64,000 nt of DNA, taken from contig NZ_BBZJ01000021.1 in assembly GCF_001417775.1 (NCBI RefSeq), forward strand, positions 186,001 through 250,000, given 5' to 3'. Every line of letters starts with the position of its first letter. Position 1 is the first letter of the stretch. This stretch comes from Streptomyces sp. TP-A0356. GTDB taxonomy: Bacteria > Actinomycetota > Actinomycetes > Streptomycetales > Streptomycetaceae. Shown here in pieces: positions 1-10,734 of the stretch. The notes beneath the pieces are model-generated. The model was given only the letters and a program-made list of their open reading frames with translations. It had not been told where the DNA came from and made no database searches. The translations under genes were made by a program, and so were the position numbers.

Positions 1-1201
1 AGAGCTGCGCGAAGGACTTCTCGGCCTCGGCGAACTCCTTGTTCACCAGGAGCCGTTCGGCATCCTCAAGACCGGGCCAGAAGCGCTCGGACAGGGGCGC
101 GACCTGGGCGCCGCTCGTGCCGCCCTGCCTCGGCGGGGGATCCGGCCGCGGGTGGTTCCGGCCGGGCTGCCCTCCGGACCGGCCCGGGACGTCCGGCACT
201 CGCGTGGGGATGAGCCGCTCGCGTTCGGCCAGCCGTCCCGCGGCAGCGGCGGCCGGCCGCCGTGCCGGAGCGCTGCCCTGGCGCTGGTCCGCCGCGCCAC
301 CCCGCTGCCCCGCCACCACGGCGGCCGGCTCTCCGGCACCACGCGCCGCACCGCCCAGTGCCCACGTCGTGGGCCGGGCGGAGGACCCGAGCGCGCTCCG
401 TACCTCCTGGATCTCCGGGCGCCGCTCCGGGGCGCGCTCCAGCATCCGGCCGATCAGGGCGGCGACCGCGGCCGGGAGGTCCGAGCGCCAGTGGGTGACC
501 GGTTCCGGGGGATCGCCCAGGGCGTGCGCGGCGGCCACGGCCGGATCCCGGGCGGCGAACGGCGAGGCCCCGGCGAGCAGGGCGTACAACGTCACCCCGA
601 AGGAGAAGATGTCGGAGCGCGGGTCCCCCGGTTGGCCCGCGGCCTGCTCCGGTGACATGTAGCCGGGGGAGCCGAGCACGCCGCCGCGGACCGTGAAGCC
701 CGGCGAGTGCGGCGAGACCTGGGTGACGAGGCCGAAGTCGCAGATCTTCACCTGTTGCCCGGTGGTCAGCAGCAGGTTGCTCGGCTTGATGTCCCGGTGC
801 GCGATCCCCGCGTCGTGCACGGCTTCCAGACCCTGGGCGATCTGTCCGGCCTGCCGCAGCACCTCGTCGACGGGCAGTGGTCCGCGGGCCTCCAGCTCCG
901 CCGCCAGGCTCCGGCCGACCAGGAACTCCATCACGATGTACGGCGTACCGTCCTGCTCGCCACGGTCGTGGATGGTCACCACATGCGGATGGACCAGACG
1001 GGCCAGGGCCCGGGCCTCACGGCCGAACCGGCCGTGCATCATCGCGCGGTAGGTGACACCCCCACTCGCCGGGAGGGCCAGCGTCTTCACGGCGACCCGC
1101 CGCTCCAGGTTCTCGTCCCACGCTTCGTGGACGGTGCCCTGGGCACCGCTGCCGAGGCGCCGTACCAGTCGGTACCGCCCCGCCAACAGGGTTGTGCTCA
1201 T
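1..1201 (-). CDS. Ser/Thr protein kinase, C-terminus cut by window edge
   Basis: Hanks-type eukaryotic-like protein kinase. Reading leftward from the ATG at 1201, the glycine loop is at residues 17-22 (GSGAQG), the ATP-binding Lys is K39, the catalytic loop HRDIKPSN starts at H135 and the DFG motif at D155, so the kinase should be active. The kinase domain ends near residue 265. About 80 Pro/Ala/Gly/Arg-rich residues follow, then a helical stretch that looks TPR-like (residues ~365-400) and leaves the window still open. No membrane segment is visible in the part present, so it is probably cytosolic. Its ATG overlaps the TGA of the upstream FHA gene by 4 bases, which implies co-translation; FHA domains bind phosphothreonine, so the neighbour is a likely partner or substrate (inference). 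Confidence 0.88.
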   Translation of the reverse strand, partial: MSTTLLAGRYRLVRRLGSGAQGTVHEAWDENLERRVAVKTLALPASGGVTYRAMMHGRFGREARALARLVHPHVVTIHDRGEQDGTPYIVMEFLVGRSLAAELEARGPLPVDEVLRQAGQIAQGLEAVHDAGIAHRDIKPSNLLLTTGQQVKICDFGLVTQVSPHSPGFTVRGGVLGSPGYMSPEQAAGQPGDPRSDIFSFGVTLYALLAGASPFAARDPAVAAAHALGDPPEPVTHWRSDLPAAVAALIGRMLERAPERRPEIQEVRSALGSSARPTTWALGGAARGAGEPAAVVAGQRGGAADQRQGSAPARRPAAAAAGRLAERERLIPTRVPDVPGRSGGQPGRNHPRPDPPPRQGGTSGAQVAPLSERFWPGLEDAERLLVNKEFAEAEKSFAQL

Positions 1202-2448
1202 CGCCGCCCCCGCCTTCCGCGTCCCTTGCGCCCGCCCCGGCCGCCGCGACCGCCGGCTCCACCGCGTCCCTCCGCCCGGATGCCCGGTCCAGGGGCCAGC
1301 ATCGTGGGCTGCGTCGCTTCCCGGGCCACGGCCGTCGGCCGCCCGTCCCCGGGCCCGTCCGGCGGCTCCTGGCCGACGGGCTCCGCGTCGAAGACGAAGT
1401 TCCGGCCGCTGAGTTCCAGGCTGACCGTGTCGTGCAGCACGATCGACTCGCCCCGCCCCAGCCGCCGCGGCACCTGGGGTGCCAGGCGCACCTCCTCGCC
1501 CTGGGGCCGGCGGATGCGTGTGCCGTTGGCGCTGGTGTCGCGGACGGTCAGGGTCCGGCCGGTCAGTTCCAGGACGACGTGGTTGCGGCTGATCCAGTGG
1601 AGCGCCGCCTCCCCCAGATGGGAGGCGAGTGGGACACCGCCGTCGGGCACGGTCGGGGCGCGGCCGACCGTCAGCTCTGTGCCCTCGACGACCAGGAAGC
1701 GGTGCCGTACCTCGCCGTCCGTCCGCACCTTCAGCTGGACCTGATGCGGCCGGGTGCCGATGTCCTTGAGCGCGACGTCGTGCGCCGGGCAGCGGACGCT
1801 GCCGCCGCGACGGGTAGGACAGGGCTGGCCGCCGGTCCGGGCGGGGCCGAACAGCGGGCAGCCCGGCTCGGGACACAGCCAGCGGCGCAGCAGCAGGTCC
1901 TGACGGGCCCCGCCGCGCCGGCGGTCGTACAGTCCCGCGGCCAGCAGCGCGCTCTCCTCCTCCTTGCGGGAGATCTGCCAGTCCTGCGGCTCGGGCATGA
2001 TCCGGGGCTGGACGCGGACCGAGCCGCCCGGACCGGCGACGGCTCGCAGGAAGTGGTGCCGGTCGCCGGGGAGCCAGGGGTGTCTGCGGTAGTAGTCGAG
2101 GAAGTTGTCGTCGGTGACCACTCGCAGTCGGGTCGCGGAGGCGAGTTCGACCAGCCGGTCGTCGGCGACGGGCAGGACTTCCAGCAGGCCGTCCGCGTAC
2201 CAGTGGCCGAGCGTCTCGCGTTCGCGCGCGGTCAGCCGCACGTCGGTCATCAGTGAACGGTCGGTGACGCAGTAGACCTGTACGCTCTCGTCGCGGTGGA
2301 AGGCGGCGAGCGCGTCCAGCAGGTCCAGCAGGCGCCCCAGATCGGCGCCGCGCTCCCCGCCCAGCGAGGTGTTGCGCACGACGTTGGCGACGTCCACCGC
2401 GAAGTCCGCCGTCGACGCATCCAGGGTCAGCCGGTGTTCCGGTCGCAT
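1198..2448 (-). CDS. PIN/NYN-like RNase domain, Cys cluster and FHA domain protein
   Basis: 416 residues. Residues ~12-135 resemble a PIN/NYN (Zc3h12a-type) ribonuclease fold: an early D19/N22 pair, acidic D96-D97 followed by a helix, and VVTDDN at 110-115 before a downstream YRRHPW segment. A four-cysteine cluster (C192, C197, C210, C220, with H223) could bind zinc. Residues ~240-355 are an FHA domain with GR at 262-263, SRNH at 287-290 and NGT at 308-310, the usual phosphothreonine-binding signature. The Pro/Gly/Arg-rich C-terminus (~360-416) looks disordered. It lies upstream of and overlaps the Ser/Thr kinase and is divergent from rpsL. The FHA call is firm; the RNase call rests on motif spacing and is an inference. 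Confidence 0.8.
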   Translation of the reverse strand: MRPEHRLTLDASTADFAVDVANVVRNTSLGGERGADLGRLLDLLDALAAFHRDESVQVYCVTDRSLMTDVRLTARERETLGHWYADGLLEVLPVADDRLVELASATRLRVVTDDNFLDYYRRHPWLPGDRHHFLRAVAGPGGSVRVQPRIMPEPQDWQISRKEEESALLAAGLYDRRRGGARQDLLLRRWLCPEPGCPLFGPARTGGQPCPTRRGGSVRCPAHDVALKDIGTRPHQVQLKVRTDGEVRHRFLVVEGTELTVGRAPTVPDGGVPLASHLGEAALHWISRNHVVLELTGRTLTVRDTSANGTRIRRPQGEEVRLAPQVPRRLGRGESIVLHDTVSLELSGRNFVFDAEPVGQEPPDGPGDGRPTAVAREATQPTMLAPGPGIRAEGRGGAGGRGGRGGRKGRGRRGRR

Positions 2449-2556
2449 GGGGCCCGAAGCTAGCAGTCGGCGGGTGCCGGAAGGGGATGTTCCAGCAGCT
2501 CCGCCCGGTCATCGCGAAGAAACATTCGGTCCTTCGGGGGGCCGTTTCCATTTGTT

Positions 2557-2585
2557 TTGACCGAAGTCCGTGAGGTAGGTACGCT
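2557..2585 (+). promoter_or_regulatory. rpsL operon promoter
   Basis: TTGACC (2557-2562), a 17-bp spacer and TACGCT (2580-2585) match the consensus for the principal vegetative sigma factor (HrdB). It points toward rpsL and predicts a start near 2592, giving a leader of about 185 nt. Confidence 0.7.
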
Positions 2586-2695
2586 CAGACCTTGTGCCTG
2601 GGGTGTGCCCTGGCTCTCGTGCGTGCCTTCAACCGCATGGCGAGCCGTCACCGGCCACCGTAATCTGCGCCCTTTTCGCCTTGCGGCGGGAGTCT

Positions 2696-2728
2696 GCGGG
2701 ATTCGACACACCCGACCGCGTGGGTCGG
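2696..2728 (+). promoter_or_regulatory. Leader hairpin element shared with rpsJ (copy 1)
   Basis: Begins GCGGGA and ends in a hairpin whose stem is CCGACC/GGTCGG around a GCGTG loop. It matches the element at 7700-7733 upstream of rpsJ over its whole length with one gap and about two substitutions. It lies in the untranslated leader, ending about 50 nt before the rpsL start. Confidence 0.65.
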
Positions 2729-2778
2729 CGACGTTCCAGGTTAGCTGTACCCATCGGCACACAGAAACCGGAGAAGTA

Positions 2779-3150
2779 GTGCCTACGATCCAGCAGCTGG
2801 TCCGCAAGGGCCGGCAGGACAAGGTCGAGAAGAACAAGACGCCCGCACTCGAGGGTTCCCCTCAGCGTCGTGGCGTCTGCACGCGTGTGTTCACGACCAC
2901 CCCGAAGAAGCCGAACTCGGCCCTGCGTAAGGTCGCGCGTGTGCGTCTGACCAGCGGGATCGAGGTCACGGCTTACATTCCGGGTGAGGGACACAACCTG
3001 CAGGAGCACTCCATCGTGCTCGTGCGCGGCGGCCGTGTGAAGGACCTGCCGGGTGTTCGCTACAAGATCATCCGTGGCTCGCTCGACACCCAGGGTGTCA
3101 AGAACCGCAAGCAGGCCCGCAGCCGCTACGGCGCCAAGAAGGAGAAGTAA
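2779..3150 (+). CDS. rpsL: 30S ribosomal protein S12
   Basis: 123 residues, the full family length. S12 sits at the decoding centre of the small subunit and helps control accuracy. The GTG at 2779 is chosen because it starts the canonical MPTIQQLVRKG sequence and has GGAGA 5 nt upstream; an in-frame open stretch reaches back to 2557 but is untranslated leader. K43 and K88, the lysines where streptomycin-resistance substitutions classically arise, are both wild type, so this allele looks streptomycin-sensitive. It is the first gene of the str operon and is followed by rpsG after only 2 bases. Confidence 0.98.
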   Translation: MPTIQQLVRKGRQDKVEKNKTPALEGSPQRRGVCTRVFTTTPKKPNSALRKVARVRLTSGIEVTAYIPGEGHNLQEHSIVLVRGGRVKDLPGVRYKIIRGSLDTQGVKNRKQARSRYGAKKEK

Positions 3151-3152
3151 GA

Positions 3153-3623
3153 ATGCCTCGTAAGGGCCCCGCCCCGAAGCGCCCGGTCATCATCGACCCG
3201 GTCTACGGTTCTCCTCTGGTGACCTCCCTGATCAACAAGGTGCTGCTGAACGGCAAGCGCTCCACCGCCGAGCGCATCGTCTACGGCGCCATGGAGGGTC
3301 TGCGTGAGAAGACGGGTAACGACCCGATCATCACGCTGAAGCGCGCGCTGGAGAACATCAAGCCGACCCTCGAGGTCAAGTCCCGCCGTGTCGGTGGTGC
3401 GACGTACCAGGTTCCGATCGAGGTCAAGCCCGGTCGCGCCAACACGCTCGCGCTGCGCTGGCTGGTCGGTTACTCCCGCGCTCGTCGCGAGAAGACCATG
3501 ACCGAGCGTCTGCTCAACGAGCTTCTCGACGCCTCCAACGGCCTCGGTGCCGCTGTGAAGAAGCGCGAGGACACGCACAAGATGGCCGAGTCCAACAAGG
3601 CCTTCGCGCACTACCGCTGGTAG
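3153..3623 (+). CDS. rpsG: 30S ribosomal protein S7
   Basis: 156 residues, normal length. S7 is a primary 16S rRNA-binding protein that nucleates assembly of the 30S head and contacts E-site tRNA. It starts MPRKGPAPKR and ends with the typical NKAFAHYRW tail. It follows rpsL by 2 bases and precedes fusA by 39, the standard str operon order. In E. coli S7 is the autoregulator of this operon; nothing here shows directly whether that holds in this organism. Confidence 0.98.
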   Translation: MPRKGPAPKRPVIIDPVYGSPLVTSLINKVLLNGKRSTAERIVYGAMEGLREKTGNDPIITLKRALENIKPTLEVKSRRVGGATYQVPIEVKPGRANTLALRWLVGYSRARREKTMTERLLNELLDASNGLGAAVKKREDTHKMAESNKAFAHYRW

Positions 3624-3662
3624 TCGCAACCCCATCGAGAACCGAGAGAAGACTGAAGCCTT

Positions 3663-5789
<2,127 letters not shown>

Positions 5790-5824
5790 CGCACCCCGTT
5801 TACACGCTTTAGGCTTGACACCGA

Positions 5825-5863
5825 CCGCCGGGGTTCCGACCCCACGGGAAAGAACCCCGGCGG
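5825..5863 (+). promoter_or_regulatory. Hairpin in the fusA-tuf spacer
   Basis: Perfect 11-bp stem CCGCCGGGGTT / AACCCCGGCGG with a 17-nt loop. No T-run follows, so it could be an attenuator, an RNA-processing or stabilising structure, or an intrinsic terminator of the GC-rich type. TTGACA lies just upstream at 5814-5819, but I see no good -10 at the right spacing. Confidence 0.5.
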
Positions 5864-5934
5864 GCGGCACCCCAGCAAAGATCACCTGGCGCCGATGAGT
5901 AAGGCGTACAGAACCACTCCACAGGAGGACCCCA

Positions 5935-7128
<1,194 letters not shown>

Positions 7129-7147
7129 GTCCCGCTCGCTTGAGGGT

Positions 7148-7185
7148 CTGACCCCTGGGTCACCTGCTGACCCCTGGGTCACCTG
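7148..7185. repeat. Two tandem 19-bp copies of a palindromic unit
   Basis: The 19-bp unit starting CTGACCCCTGGGTCAC occurs twice back to back with no mismatch. Each unit contains the inverted repeat TGACCC-CT-GGGTCA. They lie between the tuf stop and its terminator. Confidence 0.75.
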
Positions 7186-7189
7186 ACCT

Positions 7190-7227
7190 GAAGAGGCCCG
7201 GACGACATCGGTCGTACGGGCCTCTTC
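7190..7227 (+). terminator. Terminator of the str operon
   Basis: Stem GAAGAGGCCCG / CGGGCCTCTTC (11 bp, perfect) with a 16-nt loop, followed by GCGTTGT rather than a T-run, as is common in Streptomyces. It sits 62 bp after the tuf stop. Confidence 0.75.
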
Positions 7228-7384
7228 GCGTTGTCACGCACTTGTCCGGCGCGTCCCGGCCACGGGGCCGCTGGGAAGCCGTTCGCGGGCGTGGGAGAGG
7301 CAACCGTGCGTCTCCTGCTCGTCGTGCGGCGCTGCGACGCAGCGGTTTGCGGGAGATCGGACCGTCCGCCGGCGGGTCCCCGGT

Positions 7385-7412
7385 TTGACCTGCGTCACCC
7401 CCGGGGTATTCT
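7385..7412 (+). promoter_or_regulatory. S10 operon promoter
   Basis: TTGACC (7385-7390), a 16-bp spacer and TATTCT (7407-7412) are close to the vegetative promoter consensus. It is oriented toward rpsJ and predicts a leader of about 375 nt. Confidence 0.6.
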
Positions 7413-7699
7413 CTCCGGCTCGATTGGCCAGGCCCCCGCCCTATATGGCAGACTGTCCGAGTTGCTCGGTCGAGTGTTGATGCTGCGCGCCTCCCGCCGG
7501 GAGGACCGGAAGCGAGTCCCACAGTACTCGTCGCCCTAACTGCCTGATGGCAGCGCTGGGGCGGACGTACGGGAATCTTCCGGGAAGCGTGGGTGCGGCA
7601 CCGGCCAGGCACCCGGTGGGCCTTTCGCTCCCGGTCGCACGGTTCCGGAAGGGCTGTGCTCCCCCGGCAGGGATGTTCGAACAAGGGGCATCTGTGTCA

Positions 7700-7733
7700 G
7701 CGGGAGTGCGACACGCCCGACCGCGTGGGTCGG
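7700..7733 (+). promoter_or_regulatory. Leader hairpin element shared with rpsL (copy 2)
   Basis: Second copy of the element at 2696-2728, with the same CCGACC/GGTCGG stem and GCGTG loop and the same GCGGGA lead-in. It ends 60 nt before the rpsJ start. Confidence 0.65.
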
Positions 7734-7793
7734 AGAGAAGAGCATGGAACGCCGGGTTCCAGAGCGTATGAGAGACAGGACTACGGAGTAGCC

Positions 7794-8102
7794 ATGGCGG
7801 GACAGAAGATCCGCATTCGGCTCAAGGCCTACGACCACGAGGTCATCGACTCCTCGGCGAAGAAGATCGTCGAGACGGTGACCCGTACCGGTGCGTCGGT
7901 CGCGGGCCCGGTGCCGCTGCCCACTGAGAAGAACGTGTACTGCGTCATCAAGTCGCCGCACAAGTACAAGGACTCGCGCGAGCACTTCGAGATGCGCACG
8001 CACAAGCGCCTGATCGACATCCTCGACCCGACCCCCAAGACCGTTGACTCTCTGATGCGACTCGACCTTCCGGCCGGTGTCGACATCGAGATCAAGCTCT
8101 GA
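7794..8102 (+). CDS. rpsJ: 30S ribosomal protein S10
   Basis: 102 residues, normal length, starting MAGQKIRIRLKAYDHE. S10 is a component of the 30S head and, as NusE, pairs with NusB in transcription antitermination. The ATG at 7794 is chosen over the in-frame extension to 7593 because it begins the conserved protein and follows an ACGGAG site. First gene of an S10 operon of eleven tightly spaced genes running to rpsQ. Confidence 0.98.
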   Translation: MAGQKIRIRLKAYDHEVIDSSAKKIVETVTRTGASVAGPVPLPTEKNVYCVIKSPHKYKDSREHFEMRTHKRLIDILDPTPKTVDSLMRLDLPAGVDIEIKL

Positions 8103-8119
8103 GGCCGGTGATCTGAGAG

Positions 8120-8764
8120 ATGGCAAAGCAGATCAAGGGCATCCTGGGCGAGAAGCTCGGTATGACGCAGGTGTGGGACGAGAACAACCGCGTTGTTCCG
8201 GTCACCGTCGTCAAGGCCGGGCCGAATGTCGTGACCCAGGTTCGTACGAACGACGTCGACGGCTACGAGTCCGTCCAGATCGCCTTCGGCGAGATCGACC
8301 CGCGCAAGGTGAACAAGCCCCTCAAGGGTCACTTCGCCAAGGCCGACGTCACCCCGCGTCGTCACCTCGTCGAGATCCGCACGTCGGATGCCTCCGAGTA
8401 CACCCTCGGCCAGGAGGTCACCGCCGAGGTGTTCGAGGCCGGTGTGAAGGTCGACGTCACCGGCAAGAGCAAGGGCAAGGGCTTCGCCGGTGTCATGAAG
8501 CGTCACAACTTCAAGGGCCTCGGCGCCGGTCACGGCACCCAGCGCAAGCACCGCTCGCCCGGTTCCATCGGTGGCTGCGCCACCCCGGGCCGTGTGTTCA
8601 AGGGCCTCCGCATGGCGGGTCGCATGGGCAACGAGCGGGTCACCACCCAGAACCTGACCGTCCACGCCGTTGACGCGGAGAAGGGTCTGCTGCTCATCAA
8701 GGGCGCGGTTCCCGGTCCGAACGGCGGCCTCGTCCTGGTCCGCACCGCGGCCAAGGGGGCCTGA
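8120..8764 (+). CDS. rplC: 50S ribosomal protein L3
   Basis: 214 residues. L3 binds 23S rRNA early in 50S assembly and sends a loop toward the peptidyl-transferase centre. The sequence begins MAKQIKGILGEKLGMTQVW and keeps the conserved central loop around HGTQRKHRSPGSIG, where the family's glutamine methylation site lies. It follows rpsJ after 17 bases and precedes rplD by 8. Confidence 0.98.
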   Translation: MAKQIKGILGEKLGMTQVWDENNRVVPVTVVKAGPNVVTQVRTNDVDGYESVQIAFGEIDPRKVNKPLKGHFAKADVTPRRHLVEIRTSDASEYTLGQEVTAEVFEAGVKVDVTGKSKGKGFAGVMKRHNFKGLGAGHGTQRKHRSPGSIGGCATPGRVFKGLRMAGRMGNERVTTQNLTVHAVDAEKGLLLIKGAVPGPNGGLVLVRTAAKGA

Positions 8765-8772
8765 GGTAACCG

Positions 8773-9426
8773 ATGAGCACTGTTGACATCCTTTCGCCGG
8801 CGGGCGAGAAGGCCGGTACCGTCGAGCTCCCCGCGGAGATCTTCGGCGTTGAGCAGGTCAGCGTCCCGCTGATCCACCAGGTCGTCGTCGCGCAGCTGGC
8901 CGCTGCCCGTCAGGGCACGCACAAGACCAAGACCCGCGGTGAAGTCCGTGGTGGTGGCAAGAAGCCGTACCGCCAGAAGGGCACCGGCCGCGCCCGTCAG
9001 GGTTCGACCCGCGCCCCGCAGTTCGCCGGTGGTGGCGTCGTGCACGGTCCCGTGCCGCGCGACTACTCGCAGCGGACCCCGAAGAAGATGAAGGCCGCGG
9101 CCCTGCGTCACGCCCTCACCGACCGGGCTCGCAACAACCGCATCCACGTCGTCACCGACGTGGTGGAGTCGGACATCTCCACCAAGGCCGCCAAGGCTCT
9201 CCTCGGCAAGATCAGCGAGCGCAAGAACGTGCTCCTGGTCGTCGAGCGCGAGAACGAGAAGGCCCTGCTGTCCGCTCGTAACCTGCCCCAGGTCCACATC
9301 CTGGAGCCGGGCCAGCTGAACACGTACGACGTGATCGTCTCCGACGACGTGGTCTTCACCCAGGCCGCTTTCGAGTCCTTCGTGTCCGGCCCGAAGGCCA
9401 ACGACACCGAAGGGAGCGAGGCCTGA
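8773..9426 (+). CDS. rplD: 50S ribosomal protein L4
   Basis: 217 residues. L4 lines the nascent-peptide tunnel through its extended loop, visible here around residues 58-90 (KTRGEVRGGGKKPYRQKGTG). In E. coli L4 is the S10 operon autoregulator; the long rpsJ leader makes some equivalent control plausible, but that is inference. Its stop overlaps the rplW start by one base. Confidence 0.98.
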   Translation: MSTVDILSPAGEKAGTVELPAEIFGVEQVSVPLIHQVVVAQLAAARQGTHKTKTRGEVRGGGKKPYRQKGTGRARQGSTRAPQFAGGGVVHGPVPRDYSQRTPKKMKAAALRHALTDRARNNRIHVVTDVVESDISTKAAKALLGKISERKNVLLVVERENEKALLSARNLPQVHILEPGQLNTYDVIVSDDVVFTQAAFESFVSGPKANDTEGSEA

Positions 9427-9845
9427 TGGCTATCCGTCACCCCGCCATTGCCTCGAAGGCCGCCAAGGCCGCCAAGGCCGCGCGCGTCGCCAAGGCGCGT
9501 CGCCACGCCGCCGAGGGGAAGAACACCGTCGTCACTCCGGCCAGCAAGGCGTACACGGACCCCCGTGACGTCCTGCTCAAGCCGGTCGTGTCCGAGAAGA
9601 GCTACGCGCTTCTCGACGAGAACAAGTACACGTTCATCGTCGACCCGAGTGCCAACAAGACCCAGATCAAGCAGGCCGTTCAGGCGGTCTTCTCGGTCAA
9701 GGTCACCGGGGTCAACACGATCAACCGCCAGGGCAAGCGCAAGCGCACGAAGACCGGTTTCGGTCAGCGTGCCGGCAGCAAGCGCGCGATCGTGACCCTT
9801 GCCGAGGGCGACCGTATCGACATCTTCGGCGGTCCGACCGCCTAA
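9426..9845 (+). CDS. rplW: 50S ribosomal protein L23
   Basis: 139 residues. The conserved L23 domain starts near residue 45 (TDPRDVLLKPVVSEKS) and ends near 139; L23 forms the tunnel-exit docking site for trigger factor and SRP. The first ~40 residues are an Ala/Lys/Arg-rich extension beyond the core bacterial protein. An internal start near residue 50 would cut into the conserved core, so the long form beginning one base inside rplD is preferred. Confidence 0.97.
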   Translation: MAIRHPAIASKAAKAAKAARVAKARRHAAEGKNTVVTPASKAYTDPRDVLLKPVVSEKSYALLDENKYTFIVDPSANKTQIKQAVQAVFSVKVTGVNTINRQGKRKRTKTGFGQRAGSKRAIVTLAEGDRIDIFGGPTA

Positions 9846-9858
9846 GGGCGGTCCGGAT

Positions 9859-9874
9859 CGTCCGATATCGGACG
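9859..9874. repeat. 16-bp perfect palindrome between rplW and rplB
   Basis: CGTCCGATATCGGACG is a complete 16-bp palindrome in the 40-bp rplW-rplB spacer. As DNA it is operator-like; as RNA it could form only a tight hairpin. No function is known to me. Confidence 0.6.
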
Positions 9875-9885
9875 AGGACTGAGAA

Positions 9886-10722
9886 ATGGGAATCCGCAAG
9901 TACAAGCCGACTACGCCGGGCCGTCGTGGCGCCAGCGTCGCCGACTTCGTCGAGGTCACGCGGTCCACGCCGGAGAAGTCGCTGGTCCGCCCGCTGCACA
10001 GCAAGGGCGGCCGTAACAACGCCGGTCGTGTGACCGTTCGCCACCAGGGTGGCGGACACAAGCGCGCCTACCGAGTGATCGACTTCCGTCGTCACGACAA
10101 GGACGGCGTGCCGGCGAAGGTCGCGCACATCGAGTACGACCCCAACCGCACCGCGCGCATCGCGCTGCTGCACTACGCCGACGGCGAGAAGCGCTACATC
10201 CTCGCCCCGCGCAACCTGCAGCAGGGTGACCGCGTCGAGAACGGTCCCGGGGCCGACATCAAGCCGGGCAACAACCTGGCTCTGAGGAACATCCCGGTCG
10301 GTACGACCCTGCACGCCATCGAGCTGCGTCCGGGCGGCGGCGCCAAGTTCGCCCGCTCGGCCGGTGCCTCCGTGCAGCTGCTCGCGAAGGAGGGCGCCTA
10401 CGCCCACCTGCGCATGCCGTCCGGGGAGATCCGCCTGGTCGACGTCCGCTGCCGCGCCACTGTGGGCGAGGTCGGCAACGCCGAGCAGTCCAACATCAAC
10501 TGGGGCAAGGCCGGCCGCAAGCGCTGGCTGGGCGTCCGCCCGACCGTGCGTGGTGTGGTCATGAACCCTGTGGACCACCCGCACGGTGGTGGTGAGGGCC
10601 GTACCTCCGGTGGCCGCCACCCGGTGTCCCCGTGGGGTCAGAAGGAAGGCCGTACTCGTTCCGCCAAGAAGGCGAGCAACAAGTACATCGTCCGCCGCCG
10701 CAAGACGAACAAGAAGCGCTAA
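9886..10722 (+). CDS. rplB: 50S ribosomal protein L2
   Basis: 278 residues, normal length. L2 is one of the oldest ribosomal proteins, needed for subunit association and peptidyl transfer. The MNPVDHPHGGGEGRT signature near residue 225 includes the conserved histidine implicated in peptidyl-transferase activity. It starts MGIRKYKPTTPGRR and ends in a Lys/Arg-rich tail. It lies between rplW (40 bp) and rpsS (12 bp). Confidence 0.98.
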   Translation: MGIRKYKPTTPGRRGASVADFVEVTRSTPEKSLVRPLHSKGGRNNAGRVTVRHQGGGHKRAYRVIDFRRHDKDGVPAKVAHIEYDPNRTARIALLHYADGEKRYILAPRNLQQGDRVENGPGADIKPGNNLALRNIPVGTTLHAIELRPGGGAKFARSAGASVQLLAKEGAYAHLRMPSGEIRLVDVRCRATVGEVGNAEQSNINWGKAGRKRWLGVRPTVRGVVMNPVDHPHGGGEGRTSGGRHPVSPWGQKEGRTRSAKKASNKYIVRRRKTNKKR

Positions 10723-10734
10723 GGACGGGTTGAG

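Larger units (their letters stand above)
2449..2778 (+). promoter_or_regulatory. Divergent spacer and rpsL leader
   Basis: Non-coding spacer of about 330 bp between the minus-strand FHA gene and rpsL. It holds a good rpsL promoter (2557-2585), a roughly 185-nt leader and, near its end, the hairpin element shared with rpsJ (2696-2728). The rpsL ribosome-binding site is GGAGA at 2770-2774. A reading frame open from 2557 through rpsL has no homology-like content before the rpsL start and is not a gene. Confidence 0.7.
7129..7793 (+). promoter_or_regulatory. tuf-rpsJ spacer and long rpsJ leader
   Basis: 665 bp without a supported gene. In order it holds tandem 19-bp repeats (7148-7185), the tuf terminator (7190-7227), a promoter (7385-7412) and a leader of about 375 nt with several GC-rich hairpins, ending in the element shared with rpsL (7700-7733) and the rpsJ ribosome-binding site. 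The leader is far longer than needed for initiation, so RNA-level control of the S10 operon is likely. Confidence 0.6.

Noticed and set aside
2557..2778. Extension of the rpsL frame to 2557
   Set aside because: S12 begins at the conserved MPTIQQL with a ribosome-binding site; the extra codons are leader containing the promoter and hairpin element.
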